Positions 24,101 through 39,467 of a stretch of 64,000 nucleotides of DNA are shown here, in pieces. Positions within the stretch are counted from its first letter, which is position 1; each line of letters opens with the position of its first letter. Below the pieces are notes generated by a model. The model made no database searches. It saw only the letters and a program-made list of their open reading frames with translations, and was not told the origin of the DNA. This DNA is from Adineta ricciae (taxonomy: Eukaryota > Rotifera > Eurotatoria > Adinetida > Adinetidae). Where the stretch lies: assembly GCA_905250025.1 (NCBI GenBank), contig CAJNOJ010000008.1, positions 868,001 through 932,000 on the forward strand. The letters run 5' to 3'. The translations under genes and the position numbers were made by a program.

Positions 24101-25679
24101 CACCGATGCCGGTGTCATTCTTGGTCGAATTGACGATATACAAAAGTTGCATGTACGTTCCTTAGTACTCGGCGAACCAGCACGACGTATAACATTCTTC
24201 GAAGAAGAGAAGGCTTTTGTCGTGTTAACTCAATACATGGATGTGTATCAGACGGATAATATCGTACCAATTAGTAAACAAGCACACCAAAAGATTGATT
24301 GTACAACGACAATCAAAAATATCAATGACGTTGTACCACCGACACAAAATGACGTCATTGATTCCATTGTTATTTTAGATCAGCATACACATGAAGGTAG
24401 AAATGTTTGAGACGTCGAAATGATTTTATCTGCATTCTTTTGTTCTAGCTCGTGTCTCAGTTCGTCTGCTGAATCGCGAAGAAGCTCTGAGTGTGTGTGT
24501 GATTACTTTTGCTGATGATCCTTCGTCATCGTATATCGCAGTTGGTACGGCCATTGTATTCGAAGATGATGATACGCCAAAAATCGGTCGTCTTCTGTTG
24601 TATCGTTATAAAAGCGGACATTTGAATTTGGTGACGGAGAAAGAGTTGAATGGTGCACCACATTCGATGTTACCATTCCATGGCAAACTTCTTGTTTCTG
24701 TTGGAAGTGCTGTAAGTGACGAAATCGGCATTGTAATTTACTATATTCGCGTTTTCTAGGTTCGATTGTACAAATTTTCACCACAAAATCACGAACTGGT
24801 TCAATTAACACAGTATTTAGGACATATTGATTGTCTACAGGTCAAAATTAAGGATGACTTCGTTCTATTCAATGATTTGATGAAATCAATTACTGTTCTA
24901 CGATATAATGTTGACGAGGGGAAATTTGAAGAAGTGAGAATAAGTTTTTTGCTGGTAAGATTTCATTGCTAATCGATGCGTTCCATAGATTGCTTGTGAT
25001 GTTCAACCGCAATGGACGACCGCATGTGAATTCTTCGATGATGACACATTTATTTGTGCTGAAGATGCAGGAAATTTAATATCTTGTCATAAGGACAGTG
25101 GTTCAACGAAAGAGAATGAAAGAAATGTGTTGAAAGAATTGGGATTATGTCACTTAGGAGAAAACATCAATGTCTTTCGACATGGTAAACAAACGTATAC
25201 TTTTCATTTGATAAAAACCTTGTGGTTCGACTTTTCAGGTTGTCTTGTAACTCAACAAACAGCTGAAACATCGATTTCTCTCGAAACGTGTACTTTAATG
25301 GGCAGTGTATCCGGTTATATCGGCCTTCTTCTTCAATTAACACCACAACTATATCAGTTACTTATGTCATTGCAATTAGCACTAGCAGATTACGTGCCCA
25401 GCGTTGGCAAAATTGATCACGGTACATGGCGTTCGTTTGAATCTGATAATCATTCGAGTGTTTCGTGTGGTTTCGTTGACGGCGATCTAATCGAAACATA
25501 CCTTGACTTACCGAAAACAGTACAAGAAGAACTTATCACAGATTTGCACGTATGTGAGAAAAAGACAAATCTTGCTTGAAATTCTCGATTGGTTATTTTA
25601 GGGTGAAAACAATACTCCAATCAATACAACGGTGGAAGAACTAGTCAAAATAATTGAAGAACTTGCACGTATACATTAG
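21169..25679 (+). CDS. DDB1: DNA damage-binding protein 1, CUL4 ligase adaptor
   Basis: Adaptor of CUL4-RBX1 ubiquitin ligases with three seven-bladed beta-propellers (BPA, BPB, BPC) and a C-terminal helical domain; it acts in nucleotide excision repair, replication licensing and substrate turnover. It starts [20 protein letters not shown], like the family start. Strongly matching blocks include [20 protein letters not shown] (near 22530-22580), [20 protein letters not shown] (22720-22780), [12 protein letters not shown] (22890), [20 protein letters not shown] (23960-24030) and the C-terminus [26 protein letters not shown]-like and [11 protein letters not shown]. About 20 exons have introns of about 45-60 bp. 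There is no AATAAA before the next gene, which starts 142 bp downstream. Confidence 0.95.
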
Positions 25680-25821
25680 ACTAATCACGAATATGTACCT
25701 TTGTGTGTGTGCGTTTCTCGTCTTCTTTTTTCATTGTAACACGTGATTTGATCAAATGGACAAAAGCAAAAGCTAATTTTCTTTTTCTAAACCTGCGCTA
25801 AGATACTCTTCTCTCCTTTAG

Positions 25822-26900
25822 ATGGTTCTCATCATCGATGAGCAAATCTATTCAGATAAATTTTCATTAGAGCAGCTTGCTCAACATACTAACTTGATTC
25901 ATTCCTCAACAGAATTTGCTAAATCTCCTGAATTCAAACAAACACCGGAAGAAATCACGCGTACAATTTATGTTCATCAACGCGAATTTGCAGTTGTAGG
26001 GAAAAACGATCCAAATGGATTTCATTTAATTGGAAGTGACGATGCAACTACGTGCCATATACTAGTACTTGATAATCAACATGCGATCGGTGTAATACAT
26101 TTAGATGGAGCAGAAACAAATGAAAGTTTAGAAAAAATGTTAAACGAAATGAAAACATACGCGCCTGATAATACACATTACGATACTTATCTCGTTGGTA
26201 AGTAGCAAACATGACACAAATATACCGATATTCTTTCGCAGGACCATCTAAACAAAAATTAAAACTATATGACGTCATACATATCAATATTGTTTTAGGT
26301 GGTTTTCTCGATGGCTCAAATCAACAGCATTCGCATAGACTGAGCCATTCAGTTCTCAATATCTTTGCTGGTTTATCAAACGTGTCATTCCATCTTAAAC
26401 TTGCGGCTATCACACCCTACAATGACCATATTGTACATAACGTGCACTATCCACTTATTTATGGTATTTGTTTTGATGTTTGCACGAAGTCCATTCGGAA
26501 AATGAACTTTTCCGATTTCGGACCGGCATTTCGTTTACGTTCGGTCTACCTCTCGGTCGACAACCATCCGGCTTGCTGCATCTATTCGTCTCGAATAGGA
26601 TCTATCGCAATCCGACAGTTTTCCATTGATAGACACATCATCAAACAATACTATGAACCTTTGTATTTGTATTATTTTCACAATGATCAAAAATTACTCT
26701 CAATGACCTCGACTTCACCAGAACAGGAACGTCCTTCATACCTAAACCAAATGAAAAAGACGATTTTATATATTTTAAAATACTCGAAAGTTTTGCCCGG
26801 TTGGTTTGATAAACAAACACATTCCATCGTTTACTATCGATCGAATGGTCACTGGGTTACCGACAATAAAAATGTGGTTGAAGACGTTGAAATTTTATAA
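25822..26900 (+). CDS. NTAN1: Protein N-terminal asparagine amidohydrolase
   Basis: Deamidates N-terminal Asn to Asp and so feeds substrates into the Arg/N-degron pathway. There are two exons (25822-26197 and 26242-26900) with a 44-bp intron. The hallmark LIGSDDATTCHILVLDNQHA contains the catalytic Cys. YLVG, GGFLDGSNQQHSHRLSHSVL, YPLIYGICFDVCTKSIRKM and STSPEQERPSYLNQMKKTIL all fit the family; total length about 344 residues against about 310 in vertebrates. The sequence CTCTCCTTTAG abuts the ATG, so the first exon looks like a trans-splice acceptor site. The stop codon is only 42 bp before the IVD start codon. Part of the DDB1-NTAN1-IVD tandem. Confidence 0.93.
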
Positions 26901-26942
26901 TTTTTTTTACCTTTTTTAAGATACGACAGGGCAACTTTTCTG

Positions 26943-29900
26943 ATGTGGAATCGACTAATTTCGCTTAATAAACAATGTCTTAGATCATCGATCAAAGTAT
27001 TTACGCGTCAACAATCGTCATCATCACAATATTACCCAATCAACGATGACATATACGGTCTAACCGATGATCAAAAACAGGTTTTACAGATAAAATATCA
27101 ACTTTGATTGAGTGATCTTCTATGCTGTTTCGAATAGCTACGTGAAACGGTGTTTGCGTTCGCACAGAAAGAGTTGGCACCCTATGCTAATGACATCGAC
27201 AAGACAAATACATTTCCGAAACTACGCGTACGTTGAAAACAGAACGAAGCTATTTGTATGGAAAAGATTCGTTTCAGGAATTCTGGAAGAAACTCGGTGA
27301 TCTTGGTCTATTGGGTATTACAGCACCTGGTGGGTAATGAATCTAAGTTGAGTATCTTGACGAATGATGTTTTGAATTGCAGTCGAATACGGTGGCTTGG
27401 GCCTACACTATACTGAGCATTGTATCGCTATGGAAGAAATCTCTCGTGCTAGTGGTAGCATCGCTCTAAGTTATGGCGCACATTCGAATCTTTGTGTCAA
27501 TCAAATTGTTCGAAACGCAAATGACGAACAAAAACAAAAATATTTGCCAAAAGTAAGTCAAATTTCTCTTCATCAAGGTTGTTTGTATGGTTCTCTGTTC
27601 GTTTAGCTTATCAGTGGCGAACATTTCGGTGCATTAGCCATGTCCGAACCGAATTCAGGATCTGACGTCGTTTCAATGAGGCTAACCGCTGAAAAGAAAG
27701 GTTTGTTAACGATCTATCTTTTCTTCTTCTTTTCGTTGATCATAATTGAAGGATTCATTACGCTCATCATTTTCATATTATTCTAATTGTTTGTCATCAA
27801 GCCTTGCATTTATATATCAATTTGTTTTAAACATCATTTTTTTAATGAGATGTTCTACTGAGTGTTTGTAAAACGAAACGTATTTCACACTAAGCAAAGA
27901 TGCTCATGCCAAACGGCGTCGGTTTTTATCCTCCTGCGTACGGTTCAGCGCCGTACATTGGCTTATTACCCAATTGTAATCAGGGACTTCAATCGACTCA
28001 GCAGCCCGTTCAGCCGACCTCATTTTATAATCCGAACTACGCGCAACAATTACAACCACAACAAGTATTGAAAACGGAACAGGATGCTGCTGCATACTTT
28101 AAACTTTATGACTTCAATGCGAATAATCGCAATGAATTGATTCGTTTGATTTTCTATTATGTCGGTGTGACATTCAAAGACAAACGTGTCACACAAGATG
28201 AATGGACACGAGCGAAAGATCACATCCCTGTTCAACAATTACCAATCTTGCGTGTTCAGAATCAGTTTAAAATCTACTATTTCGATTCTATTGTTCGATA
28301 CTTAGCACGAGAATTTGCTCTTCATGGAACAACTAACCAAGAATACGCTATGGTTGACATGGTTTTCGAAGCCAACTCTTCGTTTCAAGAGATACTCTTC
28401 GAACATGTTGGTAATCCAGCCAATCATGAGCAACGTAAAACACTTCTCAAGCAGTTCATCGCTGATCATGCAGAAGATTATTTGAATCAATTGGAAAAGT
28501 TCTACAAAGTATTCAATCGCGATGGTCCATTTTATTTAGGCTCGCAAATATCTTTAGCTGATTTGATTGTTTATCAAACTATCAATTCTCTAATTGAAGT
28601 CAATCCTCAATTACTTGATAATTATTCTCGTTTGAAAGAGGCACGTCATCGTTTAGAACAACATCCTCAAATAATTAATTACTTAAATGCTAAGAAGCAC
28701 CCAAAATCAAAGAAAAAACGTCATGTTACTCTTTCGCCTACGTCGAACAACGTTTACCATTTTTATCCACGATATCAATCGCACGATGGACGAAGGGCCT
28801 CTCGACGCCGTCAATCGAAGGAATCACCTATATTCAATCATGCGAGAAGAGACTCAAAAACATCTTCTTCATCCAAAGAAAAGGAGATTCGACCTCCTTC
28901 CCAAACGAAACACGAACCAAGGTCAGCCAGTGTACAAAAAGAAGAGAAAGACTTCGTACCACCACGACCTGTTGATGTTATACCTCAACCACCACCGATT
29001 CCGGAAGCCATTCCACAACCACCACCGTTACCTGAAGTTGTCCCGCAAGTCGCAACTACAACTTCAACAAAGACTGAATCTGTCGATGAACAGTGATAGA
29101 CATCCGCTATGATAACAGACACTTTCACAATATGTATAGTTTGACTTTGTTTCTGAAGAAACGAAGATTCTCTGTACGATATTTTTTCTCTCAGCAAATA
29201 TTGAATTGAAACATTATGAATTTCTTTGTCGATTTGGGAGAAAGACAATTTAATCCCGTCATAATCTTTTTAGGTGATTATTACGTTCTCAATGGTAACA
29301 AATTCTGGATTACGAATGGGCCTGACGCCGATGTACTCGTTGTCTACGCTAAAACGAATCCGTCAACCGACAAGCCACAACATGGCATTTCGGCATTCCT
29401 TATTGAGAAAGTACTTGATTGTTAAAGAGCTAACTGGGCAATTGTAAAAAATATTATTCGTTTAAGGGCATGGAAGGCTTTTCTACTGCTCAAAAGCTTG
29501 ATAAAATGGGTATGCGCGGTTCGAATACATGCGAACTCTTATTCGAAGATTGTAAAGTTCCAGGTAAATTGTGATATGACTGAGATTTTATCAAACCTGT
29601 TTATTTTCATAGCAAAAAATTTGATGGGAAAAGAAAATCGTGGCGTCTATGTATTGATGAGCGGCTTAGACTTCGAACGTCTTGTACTTGCAGCGGGTCC
29701 AGTTGGGTATGGTTTATTACGCATAGTCCGTGAGGAGATTGAATATTTTCGTAACTCATTTTATTTAGTTTAATGCAAGCATGTTGCGACACTGCATTTG
29801 AATATGCTCACGTTCGCAAACAATTCGGTAGTCCAATCGGTTGCTATCAGGTACGATTTTCGAAGTTATTCTAACCGGTCATTGACAATGATTTCGTAGT

Positions 29901-30269
29901 TAATACAAGGCAAAATCGCTGATATGTACACGACATTAAATGCTTGCCGTTCGTATTTATATACAACAGCGAGAGCTGTTGATAAAAACATCGTTAGTAA
30001 AAAGGTAAACTATACGCGATTATGAGTTTAAGGATTAGAACTTCGTTTCCTAGGACTGTGCCGGTGTTATTTTGTACTGTGCAGAGAAAGCAACTCAACT
30101 GTGTCTTGATGGCATTCAAATTCTCGGCGGCAATGGATATATTAACGATTATCCAACAAGTCGTCTTTTACGTGACGCGAAACTATATGAAATTGGTGCG
30201 GGAACGAGTGAAGTTCGTCGACTTTTGATCGGTCGTACGATCAATAGCGAATATGGTATCAAATCTTGA
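26943..30269 (+). CDS. IVD: Isovaleryl-CoA dehydrogenase, mitochondrial
   Basis: FAD enzyme of leucine catabolism that oxidises isovaleryl-CoA to 3-methylcrotonyl-CoA and passes electrons to ETF. The N-terminus [20 protein letters not shown] is a mitochondrial presequence. Typical blocks: [93 protein letters not shown] (containing the Glu used as base in IVD) and [20 protein letters not shown] with [17 protein letters not shown]. About 10 exons. All introns are about 40-60 bp except 27701-29273 (1573 bp), which contains a complete intronless gene. The splice across it restores [12 protein letters not shown], matching the family. Confidence 0.94.
27900..29096 (+). CDS. Sigma-class GST-like protein nested in an IVD intron
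   Basis: Intronless gene of 398 codons lying entirely inside IVD intron 27701-29273, same strand. Residues 1-65 are a Tyr/Gln/Pro-rich extension. Residues about 66-265 form a GST fold: [20 protein letters not shown], then [23 protein letters not shown], and a C-terminal helical domain with [18 protein letters not shown]-like sequence. The rest is a basic, Ser-rich then Pro-rich tail ([19 protein letters not shown]). The usual catalytic Tyr before Phe in the first strand is Asp here (LYDF), and the glutathione-contact QS/ES before the Asp-Ser helix is YF. It is thus probably not a normal glutathione transferase; a structural or binding role is possible. Lack of introns suggests a retrocopy. 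Confidence 0.85.
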   Translation: MLMPNGVGFYPPAYGSAPYIGLLPNCNQGLQSTQQPVQPTSFYNPNYAQQLQPQQVLKTEQDAAAYFKLYDFNANNRNELIRLIFYYVGVTFKDKRVTQDEWTRAKDHIPVQQLPILRVQNQFKIYYFDSIVRYLAREFALHGTTNQEYAMVDMVFEANSSFQEILFEHVGNPANHEQRKTLLKQFIADHAEDYLNQLEKFYKVFNRDGPFYLGSQISLADLIVYQTINSLIEVNPQLLDNYSRLKEARHRLEQHPQIINYLNAKKHPKSKKKRHVTLSPTSNNVYHFYPRYQSHDGRRASRRRQSKESPIFNHARRDSKTSSSSKEKEIRPPSQTKHEPRSASVQKEEKDFVPPRPVDVIPQPPPIPEAIPQPPPLPEVVPQVATTTSTKTESVDEQ

Positions 30270-30878
30270 AAATAAACAACCATTTCATGACATAGTTCTA
30301 CTAAAAATATCGCGTGAACATGTTTTCTGTTCATATTGCTTTTCACCAATAAAAATTGGGTTTTTGAAACATCTTCTAACGAAACGATCGTGTACGATGG
30401 TTGTACGATATGCGTATATTTCTTCGTACGTGATATAGTGTTTTTCTTTCCTTACAGCTCAGTGCCTCGAATGATATCATAGAAAACTAGGTAATCTGAC
30501 GATATATATTCAACTATCGAGGTGATTCTTGTCACTTGATTTTATCTGTGTGTATATATAAATGTAATGAAATCAAATCTTTCGCCACTTCGACTTTATA
30601 TTCGTGCGTAAAGATGGTTTGTATAGAAACTTTGTTTGGTGACGAAATTCATTTGTTTCTGCTGATAGTTTTTATTGAAGTTTGCGTTGATATCAGTCTT
30701 GATTTTGAGTATTTATGGACAACCTAGTCCACGACTAAGTAATTCAATTTAATGAACGAAATCGTCTGGTTGATTGAATACATTCTGATTAGACTCAGTT
30801 TCCTCGCCGAGCACCAAAAGCCTTGGACTGTTTGGCGAACTCCAACGAATAATCGATCAATCTAATCAAGAGTCGTTG
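30270..30878. other. Intergenic / uncertain 5' exons of the next gene
   Basis: About 600 bp after IVD. GTATATATAAATG near 30548 could be a TATA element. An ATG at about 30614 opens a short frame with a hydrophobic stretch (HLFLLIVFIEVCVDIS) that might be the signal-peptide exon of the chitin-binding/EGF gene. An in-frame helix-like stretch (GLFGELQRIIDQSNQES) runs into the ATG at 30879 and may also be exonic. I cannot fix these exons by eye. Confidence 0.35.
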
Positions 30879-32794
30879 ATGACCGGTGATACGTATGTGA
30901 ATTGAAATCGTTACTCTTTCTGACATGTGCATTTCCTGTTTCAGGGACCTTTCCGACGGACGCCAAGATGAACTCAGTTAGTAGAGCCAACCAAATGTTC
31001 TGCTGTCGAAAATCATTTGTCTATTTTCAGCATTCATCTCATGCGATCGTATTCGTCCGAATGTGAAAAATGCCTATCTGCCAGATAAAACCAAATACTT
31101 CATTTGTCGAAAAGATCAAACTCCCGAAATTTACACATGTCCAAATGGCGGAGTATTCGATAACACGGAAAAGGCTTGTTTAGACCTTTGCCAACAAAAT
31201 AATCCATGTTTAAATCAAGGACAATGTATCATTTCACCTGATCTACAACTAGGATGTGTTTGCCGGCGAGATTGGACCGGCGAACGATGCGAAATTCCAA
31301 AGAGCTCATGTGCTTTGAATCCTTGTGGTGCTAGCAATGAATGCCGTATGCTCAAAGCAGTGGATTATACTCAAGATTATGTTTGCATTTGCGACAAACA
31401 TCAAAGCTACGGACGAAACTGTCAACGAAGTAGACGAATTTTTGGTTAAACTATCAAATCAAGAATGAAATTCTTTTTGTACTTCTCCTTTAGCTGTGCC
31501 AAATCCATGTTTGAGTAACTCACAACAATTCCATCCATTCGCTTTCAGTCGCCATGCTTTTATCAATTGCGATGATGACCTAGTCTTCTTCCAGCCATGC
31601 AATGCTCATCTCTATTGGAATCAAGAAGAGAAACGTTGTGATCGAGCATTGCCAGATATTTTACGATTACCGTTTCTGAACTTAAAAGCAAAAGAGAAAC
31701 AAGAGTGAATAACTGCGCATGTTCATTTTCTTAATTCTAATCTTTTGATTCAGTAGAGACAATTTTCAAACTGATCGTCAACCAGCTTTCCCACAGCGAA
31801 AACAAGGAAACGGTGAAATCCAAGGTGAGTTCGTAGTTATTACGGTTGAAAGACCAGCTATCGAAACTATTCAATGGCAAACAATTGGTAAATAAATCAT
31901 TCCCTATTGAGCATCAATTCGACGATAAACGTTAGTTGTAAACATACTTTGTGTTTAGATCCATCAACAATGAGAAAAGTACCGGGAGGTAGGTCATCTT
32001 CAAAAAAGAAAAAGAAATCATCAGAGAAAAAATGCAATTTTAGCTGTGCCAAAACTAGTTGCTAAACCCTTTATTTTTAAAACATCAAATTTTCAAAGTA
32101 ATTACTTTCTTTTCGATATTCTCCCATCGGTGAAGGTTATTATAGCACAAACACAAATGGGACCAAGTAAATCATTTACTGCCACAACAACTACACCACC
32201 AACAATGACAACAAGAATCTTTCAATTAGAAGGTATGTAAATGCTGTGTTTCTGATCAATTTATTTTTTCTTCGACTTAGGTTTCGGTAATAGAAATACC
32301 GGAGAGCAACAAATGAACGGAAAAGGTAAGAAAGCAGTTTTTCTACGAGAAAAATATTTGATCTGATATGACAATTTCATTAGTTATGATGGGTCAACAA
32401 GCACCATCAAGTTCGTTTATTTTCTTTTCTTTGTTCATACTTAGTGCGTATTCATTTTAGGTTTGATGAGCGCAGCAATTTTTCAGCCAGCCACCACTAC
32501 ACCAAGTAATACAGTAATTAAATCTCTCATCTTATTGAAAATGTCTCATTTAGAACCAGTCGTTCAGACTTTACTCGGATGGAAGAGTAGTCCCCAAGGT
32601 ATTTGCAATTATTCTTCAACACTAAACATGTACTAAATTGTCTCTCACTTTTAGACTCCGCGGACCAAATGACGGATACCAAAGATTTCCGTATGTGAAT
32701 TTGTTCGATTTGTTGTTGTTCTTTTTTTCTCTAATCCATTCTTTTCAATTTAGAAACACGTTCAACATTTCAACTCGGATCGTGGAAATCATAG
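30879..32794 (+). CDS. Chitin-binding (CBM14)/EGF extracellular protein with microexon tail
   Basis: Probably a secreted or surface matrix protein. From 31031 it has a peritrophin-A-like chitin-binding domain (YLPDKTKYFICRKDQTPEIY, TCPNGGVFDNTEKACLD) and two EGF domains (PCLNQGQCIISPDLQLGCVC, then ALNPCGASNEC). A second chitin-binding domain (FHPFAFSRHAFINCDDDLVF) follows in the exon from 31494. After it come about ten tiny exons (about 20-90 nt) that join in frame to a final TRSTFQLGSWKS and stop at 32794. Ten consecutive introns there are phase 1. Two exons 540 bp apart begin with the same CTGTGCCAAA. The 5' end, including the expected signal peptide, is unresolved; 30879 is the first plausible in-frame ATG. 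Confidence 0.72.
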
Positions 32795-33083
32795 GCGAAA
32801 GATGTGTTAACTTCTAGTTCACTTGCCTGAGTGTTCTTCTTTGTTTTGTTTTTACAGTTTTCGTTGAAACAACGAAATAAAAGCTTTCAATTTTTCATTT
32901 TAATAGACGTCGTCTTTCGATAGGTACAAATTTATATGAAAAAGCATACACATTAATAATACAGCATACGAAATGAGAATGTGGATTTATAGAATATGTC
33001 AGTGAAAAAGAAACCGAAAACTAAAAGAAGCAAGGGAAAGGAATAATGAACAGAGAAACTCTCGTCCTAAGAGCTTCATTTTT

Positions 33084-36729
<3,646 letters not shown>

Positions 36730-37111
36730 GATCGATGAAAAATCGATTAAACACATATGTGGTAGAATTCAATTGACTTGACAATAGTCTTCGATCGATC
36801 AAGAACATTTTATTCCCAACATTGACATTTATTTGTTAACAAGTCCAAAAAGTACGATATTTTTATAATGCACATCGTTATTTACGACACATACTTTTTA
36901 TCCAATTGCATAAACAACCACTAACGACATCTACAGTTATACAGTTTTTGAAATTTATTGAGAACGAAAAGATTCCTATTGATTTTCCCATGTTCAATTC
37001 ATCGAAAATTTTTCTCTTAAATCAGTTTTTCGAGTCACAAACATTTTCGCCTATACGGACGCGATTTTGCCGTCCAAGTTGAATTAACCATTGCTTACCA
37101 TTACCATCGTA

Positions 37112-38941
37112 ATGAATTCTGGAAAACGTAAATTTCTTATTGTCAAAGATGATTTTTCAATGTCATCACCATCACCAGCAAAGAAACGTCTCTTGAAAGT
37201 CATGTAAGCTCAAAGCCAATAGCCTTCCAACTGATGTTTTCCTTGTGTTCTCAGGTCATTGAACAACCAAACACCTCTTATGCCATTGAATATCTGCTAT
37301 CTAAGTCAACTACCGACTGAAATGCGTGATTTGGTCTTTTTCAAACTATCACGTATGATCTCTCATTTTCGTCTGCATGTTTCATCTTCAGATTTGTCTC
37401 TCTTAGCATATGAACTACATCAATTAGCTAGTACGAGTAATGTTTACTTTACATTTGTTTTAAACTTTCTTCGATCATCAATGGGTACGCAGTACTTGAA
37501 AGTCGTTTTACAAACATCACCAGATCGACGACGATCGGGCGCTTGGGAGCGACTTGGTAAACGAAAACAAGCGATTTTAACTCGATCTTTCTCAATCATA
37601 TCGTAGGTCGCTTATTCGGACTAATGACAAGTTTATTCCCGCTCTCTCGTCGAATACAGATGATTAAAGAAGTCTTTTTTTCTAAGGTGAACACACTGAA
37701 TCTTCTGCGTCAGTCACTCAATTCTCAATTTTTTGTTTTCAGTTGAATTTGTCAGCAGACGGTACATCACTTGACGATCTATCTCACATGGGTCGATTCC
37801 TTGGTGAAGTAACAAAACATTGGTCGGAACGAGAAATTGCTTGGACTTTTTCTCAATTTGATTCTCATCTACATCTGAAGAAAAAGATCGATCGGTTTTA
37901 CTCATGCGAACACGGTAAAATCTCTCTTGCAACAAAGATTCGCCTTTCATTCATCTGTATTTTAGTCGGTGTGGAAACTGAACTTGAACAGAATATTCGT
38001 TCATGTTTTCGTCTTGTTTATTTTGATTCTATTCGACTTCACGCTCATCGCGGTTGTTTATTAAACGTTATTCTTGACCGACAACCGATCTGGTTTCAAG
38101 CACGACTCATCTATTTACTATTCGGACCAACTGGATCAGGTACATTTTCATCTACTTCATCGAATTGATGCTCATCTACTCAATTTTAGATAATATCGAC
38201 TGGGAGAAATTTACTCGTGATCGAACGAATTACTTTACTTATCCAAATGTCGATGAAGAACAAGCGTATTTCGATCTCAGTCGAGCTTTCAATGTTCTCA
38301 GCCGATCAGTACATGCTCAAAAAACTTGGAATAGTAATAGCAAACTTGCTCTATTCAATGAGTTGATTGGTATAGAAGATCATCTGTAATTCTTATCGGA
38401 AAGACAAACTTCATTCTTTTCAGCACAACCGACACCATGGAAAACAGAATACATCGCTGAATTACTATTCTACTGTGGCAGAGAATTGTTAACGAATGTA
38501 CTCATTGCATTTGCAGTAAGTTACGACTCGGTCTTCTATCAATCTACTCTCATTTAAATTTAGATGAAAAATTACCACAAGGAATATGCACAGTTGGTTC
38601 ATTCTTTATGTATCGTAAGTTCTAAAGCGAATGTACGATATATGTCGGTTGCTGAATTTTTCTAGGTTGCTCGTCAACGTAAAGCGTACTATGAAGTAAT
38701 TCAACTAGCTATTGAGGATTCATTTGAACGTTGTAGCGTTGGTGCTCAAAGAAATTCAATTATGATCCATTTACAAAACGCGTTTCGTTGTATAACGAGA
38801 AACGTTATTGCTGTTTTAGCTTCATCAACCATCACAGTTACCGATCAACTGCATTATTTGCAACAATTGGAAGCTTTAGATGCTCAGAAAGCGTCGCTTA
38901 TTTCTTATCTTTTAACAAATCAATTTGATCAAACTACTTAA
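37112..38941 (+). CDS. FBXO47: F-box only protein 47
   Basis: F-box protein; homologues (mammalian FBXO47, C. elegans PROM-1) act in meiotic prophase and telomere maintenance through SCF ligases. The start MNSGKRKFLIVKDD is followed by a basic stretch and a divergent F-box (LPTEMRDLVFFKLSRMI). Conserved downstream blocks: RLFGLMTSLFPLSRRIQMIK, WFQARLIYLLFGPTGS (human QARLLYIIFGP) and a late region with WKTEYIAELLFYCGRELLTN, VARQRKAYYEVIQLAIEDSF. About 9 exons, introns 45-60 bp, about 440 residues as in vertebrates. The identification rests on several aligned blocks recalled from the human protein, so a search should confirm it. Confidence 0.8.
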
Positions 38942-39467
38942 AATGACTCGGCGTTTTATCCTCTTCCACTTTTATATTTACATGTATTTATTTTTCCCCC
39001 TTTCAAACCTTGTTTTATTTGTATAGGTCAATGACATATCCTTTCGCTGTTTCATTCTGTTGTGTGAATTTTTTATCGAAAGATTTAGTAATATTCTCTC
39101 TGAAAAATTGTTTTTTCAAATATGATGAACAGAATAAAATCTTCACTGGAAGAAAAAAGACGTCCTACTACAAATTTCGTTGGAAATTATCGATGTGCCA
39201 TGTCCATAGGTATCATTGAAAACAAGCCATCGTCATGTTTCTATTCATTCCCTTTCCTTCGATTGTGACTATTTTTACCTTTACCTCCATACCTGAAATT
39301 TCATTGGTCGACTCAGCGCCAATCGGAATCCATCACGATGATTGATCAGCTGTAATTTATAAATATACATTCATTCATGGGCAATTGTTATTCGAGAGTG
39401 TAGCTTGTTTCAAATGGATTGTTTATACTGTTTTTTTTTTTAATTTTAGTTGTTCATTTGAAAAATT

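Noticed and set aside
28687-29112. A 141-codon frame within the GST-like gene
   Set aside because: It is a shadow frame of the Lys/Ser/Pro-rich tail of the nested gene.
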